A DNA stretch of 32,019 nt from Candidatus Segatella albertsiae. GTDB lineage: Bacteria; Bacteroidota; Bacteroidia; Bacteroidales; Bacteroidaceae. Positions 17,233-27,118 of this stretch are shown one piece after another. Below the pieces are notes generated by a model. It saw only the letters and a list, made by a program, of their open reading frames with translations, did no database searches and was not told the origin of the DNA. The position numbers and the translations under genes are program-made. Position 1 is the first letter of the stretch; every line of letters begins with the position of its first letter. Where the stretch lies: positions 1 to 32,019 of the forward strand of contig DKCU01000094.1 in assembly GCA_002451555.1 (NCBI GenBank), written 5' to 3'.

Positions 17233-19263
17233 TTATAGAGGGTCCTCCATACTATTTCCATCAGAAACACCATATACGCTCTTTGGAACAAGCTCCAAAT
17301 AATCGAGGTCGAACTCAGTCTGACCTGTCGATACGCAACGAATGCGCAGGTAATGGTCTTTCTTTGGGTCGATATGTACGGTACAAAGAACACGACGCAA
17401 GCAAAACTTTTGATTACCAAAGTTGCCTAATCTCTGGGTACTATTCTCTGTTGAGAAACGATATCCACCCATGGCTCCACGGTAATATCCCTTGTTCTTC
17501 AAGTTCTTGTACTCAGCTGCCTTATCTTCCTCCGACATACCTTCGTAATTGTTGTTCCACGCTGCACCTAAGAGAGAAGAGTGATCAAGCTGCTTGGTCA
17601 TATCCAAAGGAATGCCCTGTGGCTCTCCATCAAAATAGACTTGTGCTACACCACGTGTAGGCTCTGCAGCATATCCCAAACGTATCTGCCAGTCACCCTC
17701 GTATGGAACAGGTGGAACCTTGAAGGTGAAATCAAAGTTACCAAAGAGGTTGCATTCATCTCCCTCATAAGAATCGTAATAATCGTGAGGACGGCGGTAA
17801 ATGAAATAACCCGTTATCTTTGTGTCCTTAAGATAGCCATCAGGGAAGTAATAGTTACGACCGTACTTGGCTGTGGTATCATAAGCAGGGTCTTGCTTCT
17901 TAGGATTACCATTCTGACGAATGCCATTGGTCTCAAACTCTGGGAAGATAGTAGAGAAATCCATACGGATGCGGCAGTTCTGTACAATGTCACGAGTCTG
18001 CTCATCGAAAGCCAAGATGTCATCCACATAGAAGTACCATCCATTGATGGCTTGGTTCTCATATTCATTCTCCACAGACTTTTGAACCATGGCTCCACGT
18101 ATCTTGCTGGCTCCTAGGTAGTCGGCATCTCTGCGGCGATTCAAATAAATTTCGTTCGTCTGGTCTGCATCAGCATACCTCAAACAAGTCAACTTCTCTA
18201 CTTTCAACATGGTACGAGGAAGCAATGTCTCGTACCAATCCACCGGATTCATCAAGGTGGTCTCCAAGCAAATGTTATTGAGCGGAGTCAGATAGTTCCA
18301 TCCTTGCATCTTTCTATTCAAGATATGATATTCTATGAAACGCTTCAAAGGATTCACGTCATCGCTCAAATTCTCGAAACTATGACCAGGTTTGTCCTTA
18401 TCCTCAGGATACATCTGGTCGTATATCGAGCAAGCTTTTTCATAAAGTCCTTCGAGCGTTGTGATGCCATACTTTTCCTCTAGCACCTTGTCCGTAGGAA
18501 CGAAAGCTGTGAAACCAGACTCCTTGGTATCAGGAGCTGTAGCCGTCTCCTTGTTACCTGATGAAGAGTATTTGTAACGTTCATAGTCATTTGCATCATA
18601 TGATTCGTCACGATAAGTCTCGGAAATCATGGAAGAAAGTCCTGTTTTCTCCATCGCCTCAGTAAAGAGTTTGATGGTAGGGTTTTCTTTCATCACGTCA
18701 GGAAGCATACGGTTGCTGCTCTCCAAAACCTCGCACACAGGTTGCATGATACCATTTTCCACTGAGTCATCTTGCAACTCATATATAATATGTGAGTTTC
18801 TATTCAGATAAACTACAGAATTGTCATTGTCATCCAAGCCATGAGAAACCTCGATGTAACGACGATTCATGTTTGGGGATGCAATCACACCTGTGTTCAT
18901 CTCTGCCGTGGTGTACATATTGTTGACCAAGTGGGTGCGAGCAATGGAGTCACACTGTACGTCAGTGAGGTCGCTCACAGACTGCAAGCCTTTCTTAGTC
19001 AAATAACGATTGATCGCCTCGTTGGTTGGCGCAAAACAAGTATAGGCACCGTATGCAGACATTTGGTCCATCATACCTGCACGCTGGATAATTGTGGCGA
19101 ACTCGCTGAAGTCTGCATGATTCTTCAAGTAGTCGCTCACCATCTCACCGGTGAAAGTATAATAGTTAGAAGCATCAGGCTCATCGGAGCAACTGGTCAT
19201 GGTAGCACTTGCCGTCCAAAGCCCCAACAAAAGCATCAGTCCATATTTCAAATTGCTTTTCAT
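17233..19263 (-). CDS. FAS1 (fasciclin) domain lipoprotein, two FAS1 domains plus C-terminal beta domain
   Basis: The lipoprotein signal ends at C25 (TMTSC-SDEPD). FAS1 domain 1 (about 36-185) contains AYTCFAPTNEAINRYL (73-88). Domain 2 (about 188-418) contains FTAFVPTDKVLEEKYG (251-266), with a long insertion. Residues 420-676 form a beta-rich domain with many aromatic residues (ITGYFIYRRPHDYYDSYEGD, and a VPYEGDWQIRLGY segment) and end in a strand (FDLDYLELVPKSVYG) that looks like a jelly-roll closing strand. This suggests a glycan-binding C-terminus, by inference. The gene lies 44 nt after the first SusD and 19 nt before the next FAS1 gene. Confidence 0.85.
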   Translation of the reverse strand: MKSNLKYGLMLLLGLWTASATMTSCSDEPDASNYYTFTGEMVSDYLKNHADFSEFATIIQRAGMMDQMSAYGAYTCFAPTNEAINRYLTKKGLQSVSDLTDVQCDSIARTHLVNNMYTTAEMNTGVIASPNMNRRYIEVSHGLDDNDNSVVYLNRNSHIIYELQDDSVENGIMQPVCEVLESSNRMLPDVMKENPTIKLFTEAMEKTGLSSMISETYRDESYDANDYERYKYSSSGNKETATAPDTKESGFTAFVPTDKVLEEKYGITTLEGLYEKACSIYDQMYPEDKDKPGHSFENLSDDVNPLKRFIEYHILNRKMQGWNYLTPLNNICLETTLMNPVDWYETLLPRTMLKVEKLTCLRYADADQTNEIYLNRRRDADYLGASKIRGAMVQKSVENEYENQAINGWYFYVDDILAFDEQTRDIVQNCRIRMDFSTIFPEFETNGIRQNGNPKKQDPAYDTTAKYGRNYYFPDGYLKDTKITGYFIYRRPHDYYDSYEGDECNLFGNFDFTFKVPPVPYEGDWQIRLGYAAEPTRGVAQVYFDGEPQGIPLDMTKQLDHSSLLGAAWNNNYEGMSEEDKAAEYKNLKNKGYYRGAMGGYRFSTENSTQRLGNFGNQKFCLRRVLCTVHIDPKKDHYLRIRCVSTGQTEFDLDYLELVPKSVYGVSDGNSMEDPL

Positions 19264-19307
19264 CTTCTTCTTTTTTAATTAATTATACACTTGAAAATTC
19301 GTTTTTC

Positions 19308-21026
19308 CTACTTCTTGGTTGACTCATAGGAAGAGCTGGAACCAGAGCCAAAGGCAGGATTCTGCGTCAAGTTGCCGTTCACCTTCAACTCATCATTGTT
19401 GTATGGCCAGAAAATACCATCCAACTTGGCAAACTTGCTGGCAGAGACACCTGCGTCAGAACCTTTCTGCTGCACCTTGCTCACCAAGAAATTGGTGTTT
19501 CCGTCTCGGAGAGACTTACGAACGAGGTCGTACCAACGCTTGCCTTCGAACATCAATTCACGCTGGCGTTCCAACAAAATCAAATTCTCCATTTCATTCT
19601 TGCTAGCATAGTCATTATAGCTTAAATCAGTATAATTGCTTGTCATAGAAGAACGTTTTTCTAAGACATTGACTAATTCCAGAGCTTGTTTCAGCAAGGT
19701 CTGATTATTGGTTAGTTCCTCATTAGTCTCTGCATCGGAATTAACCATTTGCACCAAAGCCTCAGCCTTCATTAGCATGACATCCGCAGTACGATAGATG
19801 ATCCATGGAGCATAACAATTCGAAGAATTATAGAGAACACCCTTAGAAGTAATAGTAGATTCCGAAGCATCGATGTTCACCGAATGATTAGCATATTTTG
19901 CAATACCATAAGTTGTGGAAGCTACCTGCGTGATGCTCGAATAATAACGAGAATCATACTTATCTCTAAACACGTTGAACTGCGCATCAGTAACATCAGA
20001 GGCGATAAAGTCAGATGGCTTGATAATGCCAGGATAAGAACCAGAGGTATTATTACCATACAAATAAGATACACTTCCATTCGACAACATCGTCTCATCA
20101 CTGCTGTAAATCAACTCAAAGATGCTCTCCTTGCTGGCACCAGTTCCAAAGATGGTGTTGTAAGTAGTACCATAGAGATTGCTGCTAGACGTACCATTGC
20201 TCTTATCACTAAGCAAAGGATATCCTTCAAACAGCTTGCTAGTAGAACTTTCCCCATTAAACTCGGCCTTCTTGCTTTCGAGAACATAATCCGCATACTT
20301 CACTGCATTGGCATAATCCTTCTTCCACAAGTACATATCGCAAAGCATGGCATCAATGCAATCGCGAGTGATGCGACCACGCTGATAGAGCGGCTTCGTC
20401 TCAGGATAGTTTCTCACAGCATAAGGACGAACACTCTCCAAGTCCTTGATCAAGTCATCCAAGATGACATCAAACGAAGTGGCTGGCAAATCCAACTTCT
20501 GTGAGTCGTCCACGAATGCCTCAGTAGTATAAGGTACATCACGGAAGGTACGAATCAGATAAAAATACATCAAGTCGCGAATGGCAGAAACCTCCGCACG
20601 AGTTGCGTTCAAGTCATTCTCCGAATAGTTAGGGTCTTTTTCCGCTACCTCAGGAGCATAGAGCAGCACCAAGTTGCAACGGTTGATAATATCATAGAAC
20701 TCACCCCATGATGTATAACCATTACGAGCGTTGATATTCTCCTTGAATATATTGGAAAGGTTCTCGTTGTTGGAGATGTTGGTACCACCAATCATATCAT
20801 CGGAACGAGATTCACCCCAGATGATCATTCGGTCGATAACCGTCTGCGACTGCATGGCAGAATAGCATCCCATCACGACATTCTCAACATCGCTCTCATT
20901 GTTCCAGAACTTGTCCTGGACAATCGTATTCAGCGGTTCTATCGTCAGGAAGTCTGAGCAAGAAGTCATACCCAAGCCCATCATTCCAAGAAGACCTATT
21001 GTTAATATGTTATTTTTCAGTTTCAT
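19308..21026 (-). CDS. SusD/RagB family outer-membrane lipoprotein (first pair)
   Basis: Partner of the SusC gene 9 nt upstream. The lipoprotein signal ends at C23 (GMTSC-SDFLTIEP), with the typical SusD start FLTIEPLNTIVQDKFW. The C-terminal family signature is NLILLERQRELMFEGKRWYDLVR. The 572 residues are of normal length. A weak purine stretch (AAGGAAAAA) precedes the start codon. It binds and hands over glycan at the cell surface; the ligand is unknown. Confidence 0.95.
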   Translation of the reverse strand: MKLKNNILTIGLLGMMGLGMTSCSDFLTIEPLNTIVQDKFWNNESDVENVVMGCYSAMQSQTVIDRMIIWGESRSDDMIGGTNISNNENLSNIFKENINARNGYTSWGEFYDIINRCNLVLLYAPEVAEKDPNYSENDLNATRAEVSAIRDLMYFYLIRTFRDVPYTTEAFVDDSQKLDLPATSFDVILDDLIKDLESVRPYAVRNYPETKPLYQRGRITRDCIDAMLCDMYLWKKDYANAVKYADYVLESKKAEFNGESSTSKLFEGYPLLSDKSNGTSSSNLYGTTYNTIFGTGASKESIFELIYSSDETMLSNGSVSYLYGNNTSGSYPGIIKPSDFIASDVTDAQFNVFRDKYDSRYYSSITQVASTTYGIAKYANHSVNIDASESTITSKGVLYNSSNCYAPWIIYRTADVMLMKAEALVQMVNSDAETNEELTNNQTLLKQALELVNVLEKRSSMTSNYTDLSYNDYASKNEMENLILLERQRELMFEGKRWYDLVRKSLRDGNTNFLVSKVQQKGSDAGVSASKFAKLDGIFWPYNNDELKVNGNLTQNPAFGSGSSSSYESTKK

Positions 21027-21035
21027 AATTTTTCC

Positions 21036-24000
21036 TTAAAAATCAACCGTTAAACCTAATGTATAAGATTTTGAACGTGGTGTCTTGCCGCTATCCACGG
21101 AAGCTCCATAACTACCGTAACCTACCTCTGGGTCCGCACCTGTATATTTGGTCAGACAGAACAGGTTGTTGGCACTCATATAGAAGCGAAGTCCACGCAA
21201 GCCCAAGGTCTTGACTACCCACTTGGAATCAAATGCGTAAGAGAGCTGCAAGTAGTTCAAACGCAAGAAAGAACCATCCTCCACGAATCGGTCACTAATC
21301 AAAGTGTTGTAGTTGGTCGTGGAACCATACATGGCTCTAGGTATCGTGGTGAGGTCACCTTCCTTACGCCAGCGATAGTTCACCGCCTGACTTTGGTTGT
21401 TGTTGTTCACCATGGCCTCCATGTCCAAACGAGTGAGGTTCAATATCTTGTTGCCAATACGATAGTTGAACTGTGCATTGAGCTTCCAACCGTTGTAGTG
21501 GAAGTTGAAACCAAAACCACCGGTCAACTTAGGCAGTGAGCTTCCCAAATAAACCAAGTCGAGCGCATCAATGTTACCATCGTTGTTCACATCCTCGTAG
21601 ATGGCATCACCACCACTGAACTTATAGTTCTTGCCAGTAGAACCATTGGAATAGTTGTACATCATGCGTACTGGCTGTCCCTTATCGTCATAGATGATAC
21701 TTCCGTCTGCATTAAGAGCCACAGGAGCGGTCTTGCCAGAAGCAATGAATTGCTGTTGCTCTTCTTTGCTCATGCTAGCGAAGGTATCATACTGATACTG
21801 GTAAACACCCTTGTAACGGAAACCATAAATAGCACCGAATGGGTTATGAACTTGTACACGCTGCAAGATCTCACGGTTGCCATAATAGAAGGTAGAGTTG
21901 AGGGTTTCCAAAACCTGTGGATTCATCTCAAGAATCTCATTCTTGTTGTTACCCAAGGTCAAGTTCATGTCCATCCAGAACTTCTTGTTGAATTTCACCA
22001 ACTTGTTGGTATTTAAGTTCAACTCCCAACCCATGTTGCGCATCTTGCCGACATTCTGATAAGCCAATGTATAGTAACCAGCGTTGGAAGGAATTCTCAC
22101 ATTTCCCATCAACATATTGCTCGTTGTCTCACGGTAGCAATCCAAAGTGGCAGTCAACTTGTCGTGGAAAAAGCCCAAGTCCATACCTAAGTTGTAGGAC
22201 TCCTTCTTCTCCCATTGCAAATTGGTCAACTTCAAGTTGAGTGGCTTCATGGTTGAAGAATCCAAGTAACGGCTTCCAGAACCATACTTGCTGACATAAA
22301 GGTAGTCGGAAGAAGGCTGGTTACCCACGATACCCCAACTTGGACGGATACTCAACATGGACAACCAATTGGCAGTAGGCTTCATCCAAGGCTCATCCAC
22401 CACATTCCAACGCAAGGAAACTGCAGGGAAGTAACCCCAGCGGCGGTCTGGACCAAACTTGGTCGTACCATCGGCACGCACAGAGAAGTCAAACATATAA
22501 CGACCCTTGTAAGCATAGTGCGTAGAGAAGGTATAGAACATGGAGCGCCACTGGCTGAAGCTAGAACCCATACCCGTGATGATACCACCCGCATCTGGGC
22601 TATAGATACCACCAGAAGGAAGACCACTACCATTGGTAGATTGTCCATTGGAACTACCCGAGGTCAACTCGAATCGGAGCATCGCCATCAAGGAATGATC
22701 CTTGTTCTTGAACGCTGGCACCAAGGTCAAAGTCTGCTTGGTATTGAAAGCCACACTCTTGTTGCTGCTGGAAGAAGCCAAGTTCACACCATTGTTCCAT
22801 GGCACGGTAACCAACTCATTTGGATAGAACTTATCTACATACTCATTGAAGATGTTCATATAGACACGACCTTGCCAGTTCAACTGGGTGTGATCCTCAT
22901 CCATGCCCAACAAGCGATAGTTGATCTCAAACTCTGGCGTAATATCGTAGGTGCGGTCATCATTCTTCGCCAAGTTGGCACTTGCCACTGGGTTGACATA
23001 TTTCTTCTGGTCGTCGTTGAACGCGCTGGAAGCACTCTGCAACATCGTATAGTAACGATTGGTATTAGCACCTGTCACAGGGTCTTGCTCATAGATGCTC
23101 ATGTTTGGCATCTTCTTGTAAGCCAACGACAACAAGTCATCGTAGTTTTTGTTATTCTTGGTATAAGTCAACGCAAAGTTGGTGGAAATCTTGATACGCT
23201 CACTCACATAGTAGTCAAGGGCGACACGGGTAGAGAAACGGTTCAACTGCTGCTTAATGACAGAACCCGTCTCATGGTCGAAACCACCAGCAATACGGAA
23301 GGTAGCCTTCTCTCCACCACCCGTCACAGACAAGTAATGGTTCTGACGCAAACCAAACTGAGTCACTGCATCCACCCAGTCCGTATTATTATTGTATTGC
23401 TCATACTCAGAGAAAGTCGGATCATAGTTCAACTCCTTGATATTCGAAGCATTGTCGCTCTGCTCAGGGTTGAAGTAACTCTCCTTGAGCAACATAGTGT
23501 AGTCATCACCACTGAGCAACTTATATCCCTTAGGCTGGTGTGTACCCGTCATACGAAGAGAGTAAGTAATCTGTGGTTTTCCACGGCTACCACGCTTGGT
23601 TGTAATCTCTATGACACCATTGGCGCCCTGCGAACCATAAATAGCCGTAGCAGCGGCATCCTTCAACACGGTGATACTAGCGATATCCTCTGGGTTGATA
23701 TTCAACAACTGAGAGAACTGCTCGTCATTGGCATTCTTGATGTCGAAGTTGCTCATATCGACGTTCCAGGTGTTGCCATTGACCACGATAAGAGGGTTAC
23801 TGTTGGTCAAGGAACTGACAGAAGAAGAACCACGCAAACGCATACTGGTTCCCGCACCCAAGTTACCAGACACAGAGACAATATCCAAACCAGAGATACG
23901 GCCTTGCAAAGCCTCATCGACCGTGTTCAAACCGAGTCCCTCAAACTCCTTGGCAGAAATTGTCTGAGTTGCGTATGACAACTCACGCTCAGGAATGGCA

Positions 24001-24365
24001 AGACCACCGGCATTGAGACGTTTCTTGGCAACGACAGTCACCTCGTCGATTTGCATATCGGATTTCAACATCACAGAAAACTCTGCCTTATTGATAGGCA
24101 ACTTCTGAGTCTTGTAACCTATATAGCTGAATCGAATCTTGTTCTTTGGATTGCGCACCTTCATGGAAAAGTTACCATTGGCATCAGTAACGGTTGACTC
24201 AACGATACGTCCATTGGCATCGATCTCACAGACGGAAGCACCGACGATGGCTCCCAAGTCATCGTTCACGACTCCATGTACAGCGGTAATCCCCTGTGCA
24301 GATACTCCTATGGCATTGGCACATAGCAGCATCGAAAGCATTGTATATTTCAATTTGCCCTTCAT
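21036..24365 (-). CDS. SusC/RagA TonB-dependent transporter (first pair)
   Basis: Outer-membrane importer. A signal peptide spans 1-23 (VSA-Q). A carboxypeptidase-regulatory-like domain spans about 27-102. A TonB-box-like DEVTVVA lies at 107-113. The plug spans about 125-260, with VLKDAAATAIYGSQGANG (233-250) as a textbook SusC signature, followed by a 22-strand-type barrel region ending in LGLTVDF. It has a perfect Shine-Dalgarno sequence embedded in the end of the preceding FAS1 gene, unlike the other genes of the operon. Only 3 nt separate the two genes, so translational coupling is likely. Confidence 0.95.
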   Translation of the reverse strand: MKGKLKYTMLSMLLCANAIGVSAQGITAVHGVVNDDLGAIVGASVCEIDANGRIVESTVTDANGNFSMKVRNPKNKIRFSYIGYKTQKLPINKAEFSVMLKSDMQIDEVTVVAKKRLNAGGLAIPERELSYATQTISAKEFEGLGLNTVDEALQGRISGLDIVSVSGNLGAGTSMRLRGSSSVSSLTNSNPLIVVNGNTWNVDMSNFDIKNANDEQFSQLLNINPEDIASITVLKDAAATAIYGSQGANGVIEITTKRGSRGKPQITYSLRMTGTHQPKGYKLLSGDDYTMLLKESYFNPEQSDNASNIKELNYDPTFSEYEQYNNNTDWVDAVTQFGLRQNHYLSVTGGGEKATFRIAGGFDHETGSVIKQQLNRFSTRVALDYYVSERIKISTNFALTYTKNNKNYDDLLSLAYKKMPNMSIYEQDPVTGANTNRYYTMLQSASSAFNDDQKKYVNPVASANLAKNDDRTYDITPEFEINYRLLGMDEDHTQLNWQGRVYMNIFNEYVDKFYPNELVTVPWNNGVNLASSSSNKSVAFNTKQTLTLVPAFKNKDHSLMAMLRFELTSGSSNGQSTNGSGLPSGGIYSPDAGGIITGMGSSFSQWRSMFYTFSTHYAYKGRYMFDFSVRADGTTKFGPDRRWGYFPAVSLRWNVVDEPWMKPTANWLSMLSIRPSWGIVGNQPSSDYLYVSKYGSGSRYLDSSTMKPLNLKLTNLQWEKKESYNLGMDLGFFHDKLTATLDCYRETTSNMLMGNVRIPSNAGYYTLAYQNVGKMRNMGWELNLNTNKLVKFNKKFWMDMNLTLGNNKNEILEMNPQVLETLNSTFYYGNREILQRVQVHNPFGAIYGFRYKGVYQYQYDTFASMSKEEQQQFIASGKTAPVALNADGSIIYDDKGQPVRMMYNYSNGSTGKNYKFSGGDAIYEDVNNDGNIDALDLVYLGSSLPKLTGGFGFNFHYNGWKLNAQFNYRIGNKILNLTRLDMEAMVNNNNQSQAVNYRWRKEGDLTTIPRAMYGSTTNYNTLISDRFVEDGSFLRLNYLQLSYAFDSKWVVKTLGLRGLRFYMSANNLFCLTKYTGADPEVGYGSYGASVDSGKTPRSKSYTLGLTVDF

Positions 24366-24368
24366 AAA

Positions 24369-26990
24369 TTATCTCCTCCTCTTTTTAGCTTGTGTAGATG
24401 TTGACAGCCCGATAGCATTTTTCCAACTGGTCAACTGATCGTTACTATATATCAACGCACCATTGATTTGGTGTACCACTACATCGGAAGCATTGTATAT
24501 CTGATCATTAGTCTTGTCCTTGTTAGTAATCCAATACTCACGTCCTTGCAAGTTATACAGACCATCTGTCTTCACAACCTTATAAGAATGATTGGTATGA
24601 TCTGTTACAGTAAGGTTATTGGCATCCGACGTAACCGTCAAGTTGTAATAACGCTTGGTGCTCAAATTATTAGTAAAGGACTCAAACTTGGTGTTGTTCT
24701 GCTCCTCACCACCAATAATCACCGAATTATCCTGGATATGGTACTTCACGAAATTGATGATGCGATTCTTGAGTTCTTTTTTGGCAGCAGACAGCTTGGT
24801 AGCATCGCCCCCGAAGTCAGCAGCAGTCAGATTATCAATATCTGAAGGATATGGCAAATATCCCTTATTGTGCAAATCTTCGATAGCTGCATTAGTAGGA
24901 ACATACACGGTATAATTGTATGCATCAAAAAGTGTGATATTATCATCAGCACCTGTACCACTGACACCAGAGCTTTTGCTACTCATCAGGCCCGAAGCTG
25001 CAATCAAATCATAGAACTTAGAGAACTCAGAATGAGCCTTCAAGATGGCCTTGGTAGATTTCTGGCTCGTCATTGGCATCTGAGAATTCAGAATATACGA
25101 CTTACCATTTCCACTCTCTCCCATGTCAAAGATATTGGAGACCGTCAATTTTCTGCCATATTCAGCCTGCAAGCCACCTTCCACAGTCATGGAACCTACG
25201 GTACCGGCGTTTCCAATCTTCAAGTAGCCACCACTCTTGGTCTTGTAGTAGGTCTTTCCATCTTCTACATTGCCAACGACAATCAAGTTGTTGACCATAT
25301 CGACCAAACGATTGTTCACCTGTTCATCTGTAGCATCGGTCAAAGCCTCGCCCTTGGTCTGTGTAGATAAGTTGTACTTATAGCGATGAGCCTTCACCGT
25401 CTTGGTGTCATTGTCGAAATAGAACTCGTAGAGCACCTGGCTTGTATTACCGTATGAGCAAGGGTCCACATAGTTGAGCATAGCCTGGTTAGTAGGGATG
25501 AAGAAGCTATACTTGGAATCCATGGAGTTGAGGTAAGGCTCGAACGAATTGTCTGGTATGCTAGAAATAGCCCAATAGAGCACATTCATCGTATTCTCAT
25601 TGACCAAGGCTGGGAATGAGACTGAAGAGTAATCTGCAGGAGCATACACCTTATTTAATAAATAGACAACACCGTTGCAGCCCATGAAACAGCTATCTAC
25701 ATCAGAAGGCTGAACACCGATAGACTTCTTGGTAGAGTTATCGACAATATTGCTAAACTTAGAAGGCACGGTCTCCGCAAAAGAGTTGAGCATACCCAAG
25801 TTCACCAACTTGACGAGTACCTTGGTAGGCACATTATCCCAAGAGCCATACATATCCTTGAGCACCTTGCCGCCACCATTCCACCAAGTATTCAAGGCTG
25901 CATTGGAAGGAACGAGCATCGCTCCACAATCAGAGTGCATGTCTTTGTCATTACCTGTTGGGTAGTATTGGTTCCATCCTGGGTCAAAGAGAAGCTTAGA
26001 CTCCACAACGTTACCTTGTGGATCAGTACTCAACTCACCCTTTGCCTGCGAACCATAGTTACCGGTGTTGGCAGTAGAGGCGAAGTACTTCATCGTGAAC
26101 ACAGAGTCTGAGGAATTATACAAACGATCATATTCCTTGGTGGCAGCCGCATCATAATAAGGAGCGGCGAAGCGATTCATCATACGAGCGAAGGTGCTCA
26201 TATTGGCATGGCTGTTGACAATCTGAGCCATATTGTCCGACTGTGTCATCACCCCTTCCACCTTATGTATATAACCGTTCTTGCAAGTGATGTCACTCTC
26301 GATGACTTTCTTGCCATTCACCCAGGAGTCAGAAATAGAACTAGACTCTCCATTGGTGAGTTTTTCCAAATCGGTGGAAGTAATCTTGTTGTACTTCATG
26401 TAAGCAGGCAAGAAGTGAATCATAGGCTTGCCTGTATTGTCACGAAGCAAAAGGATGGACTTGCCCTTTGACTTGTAATAATTCCAATACCCATTGTCTG
26501 GCATCACGTCTGGAGACATTCTTGCCACAGAGTCCAATACTGAGACGGCAGTCGCACGACGCATACACAAACCTTGCTGAGGGGGATTTCCTCCCAGGTT
26601 GCTCAACAGCTCAATCAAATAAGCATTGTTAATCATCGCACTGTTCAGAAGAATCTTTTTCTGTCCTGTGGAAAGATCCTCATACCTGCGGACACCCCAG
26701 TCGTTCTTCTGGAAGAATTCCTCGAAAGCTGCATCATCCGCAATAAAGATAGTCTTACTACCAGTCTGACTCAAGACAGAAGTCTGCCCCAAATCATCTA
26801 TCAAACGAATGGTGTAATTGTAGTTGCCATAACCCTTAATCTCATCATAGATAGAATTGCCCAACCATTCCGGTTGACCATCCAACACATCTTTAGTGCA
26901 AGATTGAGTGAGTCCAGCTCCCATCAACAGACACAATGCCATCGCCGATGACATCTTAGCCCTCTTAAATTTAGGTTTAATCTTACTCAT
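24369..26990 (-). CDS. FAS1 (fasciclin) domain lipoprotein, four FAS1 domains
   Basis: First gene of the seven-gene operon. The lipoprotein signal ends at C31 (GAGLTQSC-TKD). Four FAS1-like units can be placed by their VFxPTNxA-type motifs: IFIADDAAFEEFF (81-93), AMLVPSNAALNTWW (357-370), SFFIPTNQAMLNYV (495-508) and TVYVPTNAAIEDLHNKG (694-710). Approximate unit limits are 47-248, 252-450, 462-640 and 645-850. The first is the most diverged (ADDAAF instead of PTNxAF). The protein ends in KKRRR, whose codons also form the Shine-Dalgarno sequence of the following SusC. At 873 residues it is the largest of the three FAS1 proteins here. It is probably a surface lipoprotein that binds substrate or partner proteins. 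FAS1 domains are adhesion modules in plant fasciclin-like arabinogalactan proteins and animal periostin; the role here is inferred. Confidence 0.85.
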   Translation of the reverse strand: MSKIKPKFKRAKMSSAMALCLLMGAGLTQSCTKDVLDGQPEWLGNSIYDEIKGYGNYNYTIRLIDDLGQTSVLSQTGSKTIFIADDAAFEEFFQKNDWGVRRYEDLSTGQKKILLNSAMINNAYLIELLSNLGGNPPQQGLCMRRATAVSVLDSVARMSPDVMPDNGYWNYYKSKGKSILLLRDNTGKPMIHFLPAYMKYNKITSTDLEKLTNGESSSISDSWVNGKKVIESDITCKNGYIHKVEGVMTQSDNMAQIVNSHANMSTFARMMNRFAAPYYDAAATKEYDRLYNSSDSVFTMKYFASTANTGNYGSQAKGELSTDPQGNVVESKLLFDPGWNQYYPTGNDKDMHSDCGAMLVPSNAALNTWWNGGGKVLKDMYGSWDNVPTKVLVKLVNLGMLNSFAETVPSKFSNIVDNSTKKSIGVQPSDVDSCFMGCNGVVYLLNKVYAPADYSSVSFPALVNENTMNVLYWAISSIPDNSFEPYLNSMDSKYSFFIPTNQAMLNYVDPCSYGNTSQVLYEFYFDNDTKTVKAHRYKYNLSTQTKGEALTDATDEQVNNRLVDMVNNLIVVGNVEDGKTYYKTKSGGYLKIGNAGTVGSMTVEGGLQAEYGRKLTVSNIFDMGESGNGKSYILNSQMPMTSQKSTKAILKAHSEFSKFYDLIAASGLMSSKSSGVSGTGADDNITLFDAYNYTVYVPTNAAIEDLHNKGYLPYPSDIDNLTAADFGGDATKLSAAKKELKNRIINFVKYHIQDNSVIIGGEEQNNTKFESFTNNLSTKRYYNLTVTSDANNLTVTDHTNHSYKVVKTDGLYNLQGREYWITNKDKTNDQIYNASDVVVHQINGALIYSNDQLTSWKNAIGLSTSTQAKKRRR
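24375..24380 (-). promoter_or_regulatory. Perfect Shine-Dalgarno AGGAGG for the first SusC
   Basis: The minus strand reads AGGAGGAGATAATTTATG: AGGAGG is followed by 9 nt, then the SusC start. The same bases encode the Arg-Arg-Arg end of the upstream FAS1 protein, and the TAA lies within the spacer. Bacteroidota genes usually start without a Shine-Dalgarno sequence, and the starts I inspected in this operon have none this strong. Confidence 0.7.
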
Positions 26991-27025
26991 AAATTAATGA
27001 AAAACGTTAGTAATATTTTCAACTG

Positions 27026-27057
27026 CAAAATTAGGTCTTTTATCAATATGTTCCAAA
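27026..27057 (-). promoter_or_regulatory. Promoter of the FAS1/SusCD operon
   Basis: Minus-strand TTTG (27054-27057, within TTTGG), a 20-nt spacer and TAATTTTG (27026-27033) match the Bacteroidota consensus. The -7 box is 35 nt from the start codon of the first FAS1 gene. No other promoter of this quality is visible in the short gaps within the operon. Confidence 0.72.
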
Positions 27058-27118
27058 TTATAAGACTGCAAGATTGTCCAAATGATACCACATTTTAACA
27101 TGCTGATTTTAAGGTAGA

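Noticed and set aside
21036..24365. The two SusC/SusD pairs as a recent tandem duplication
   Set aside because: The N-terminal domains, TonB-box regions and SusD starts differ strongly and no shared nucleotide stretches were noticed, so they are distinct lineages.
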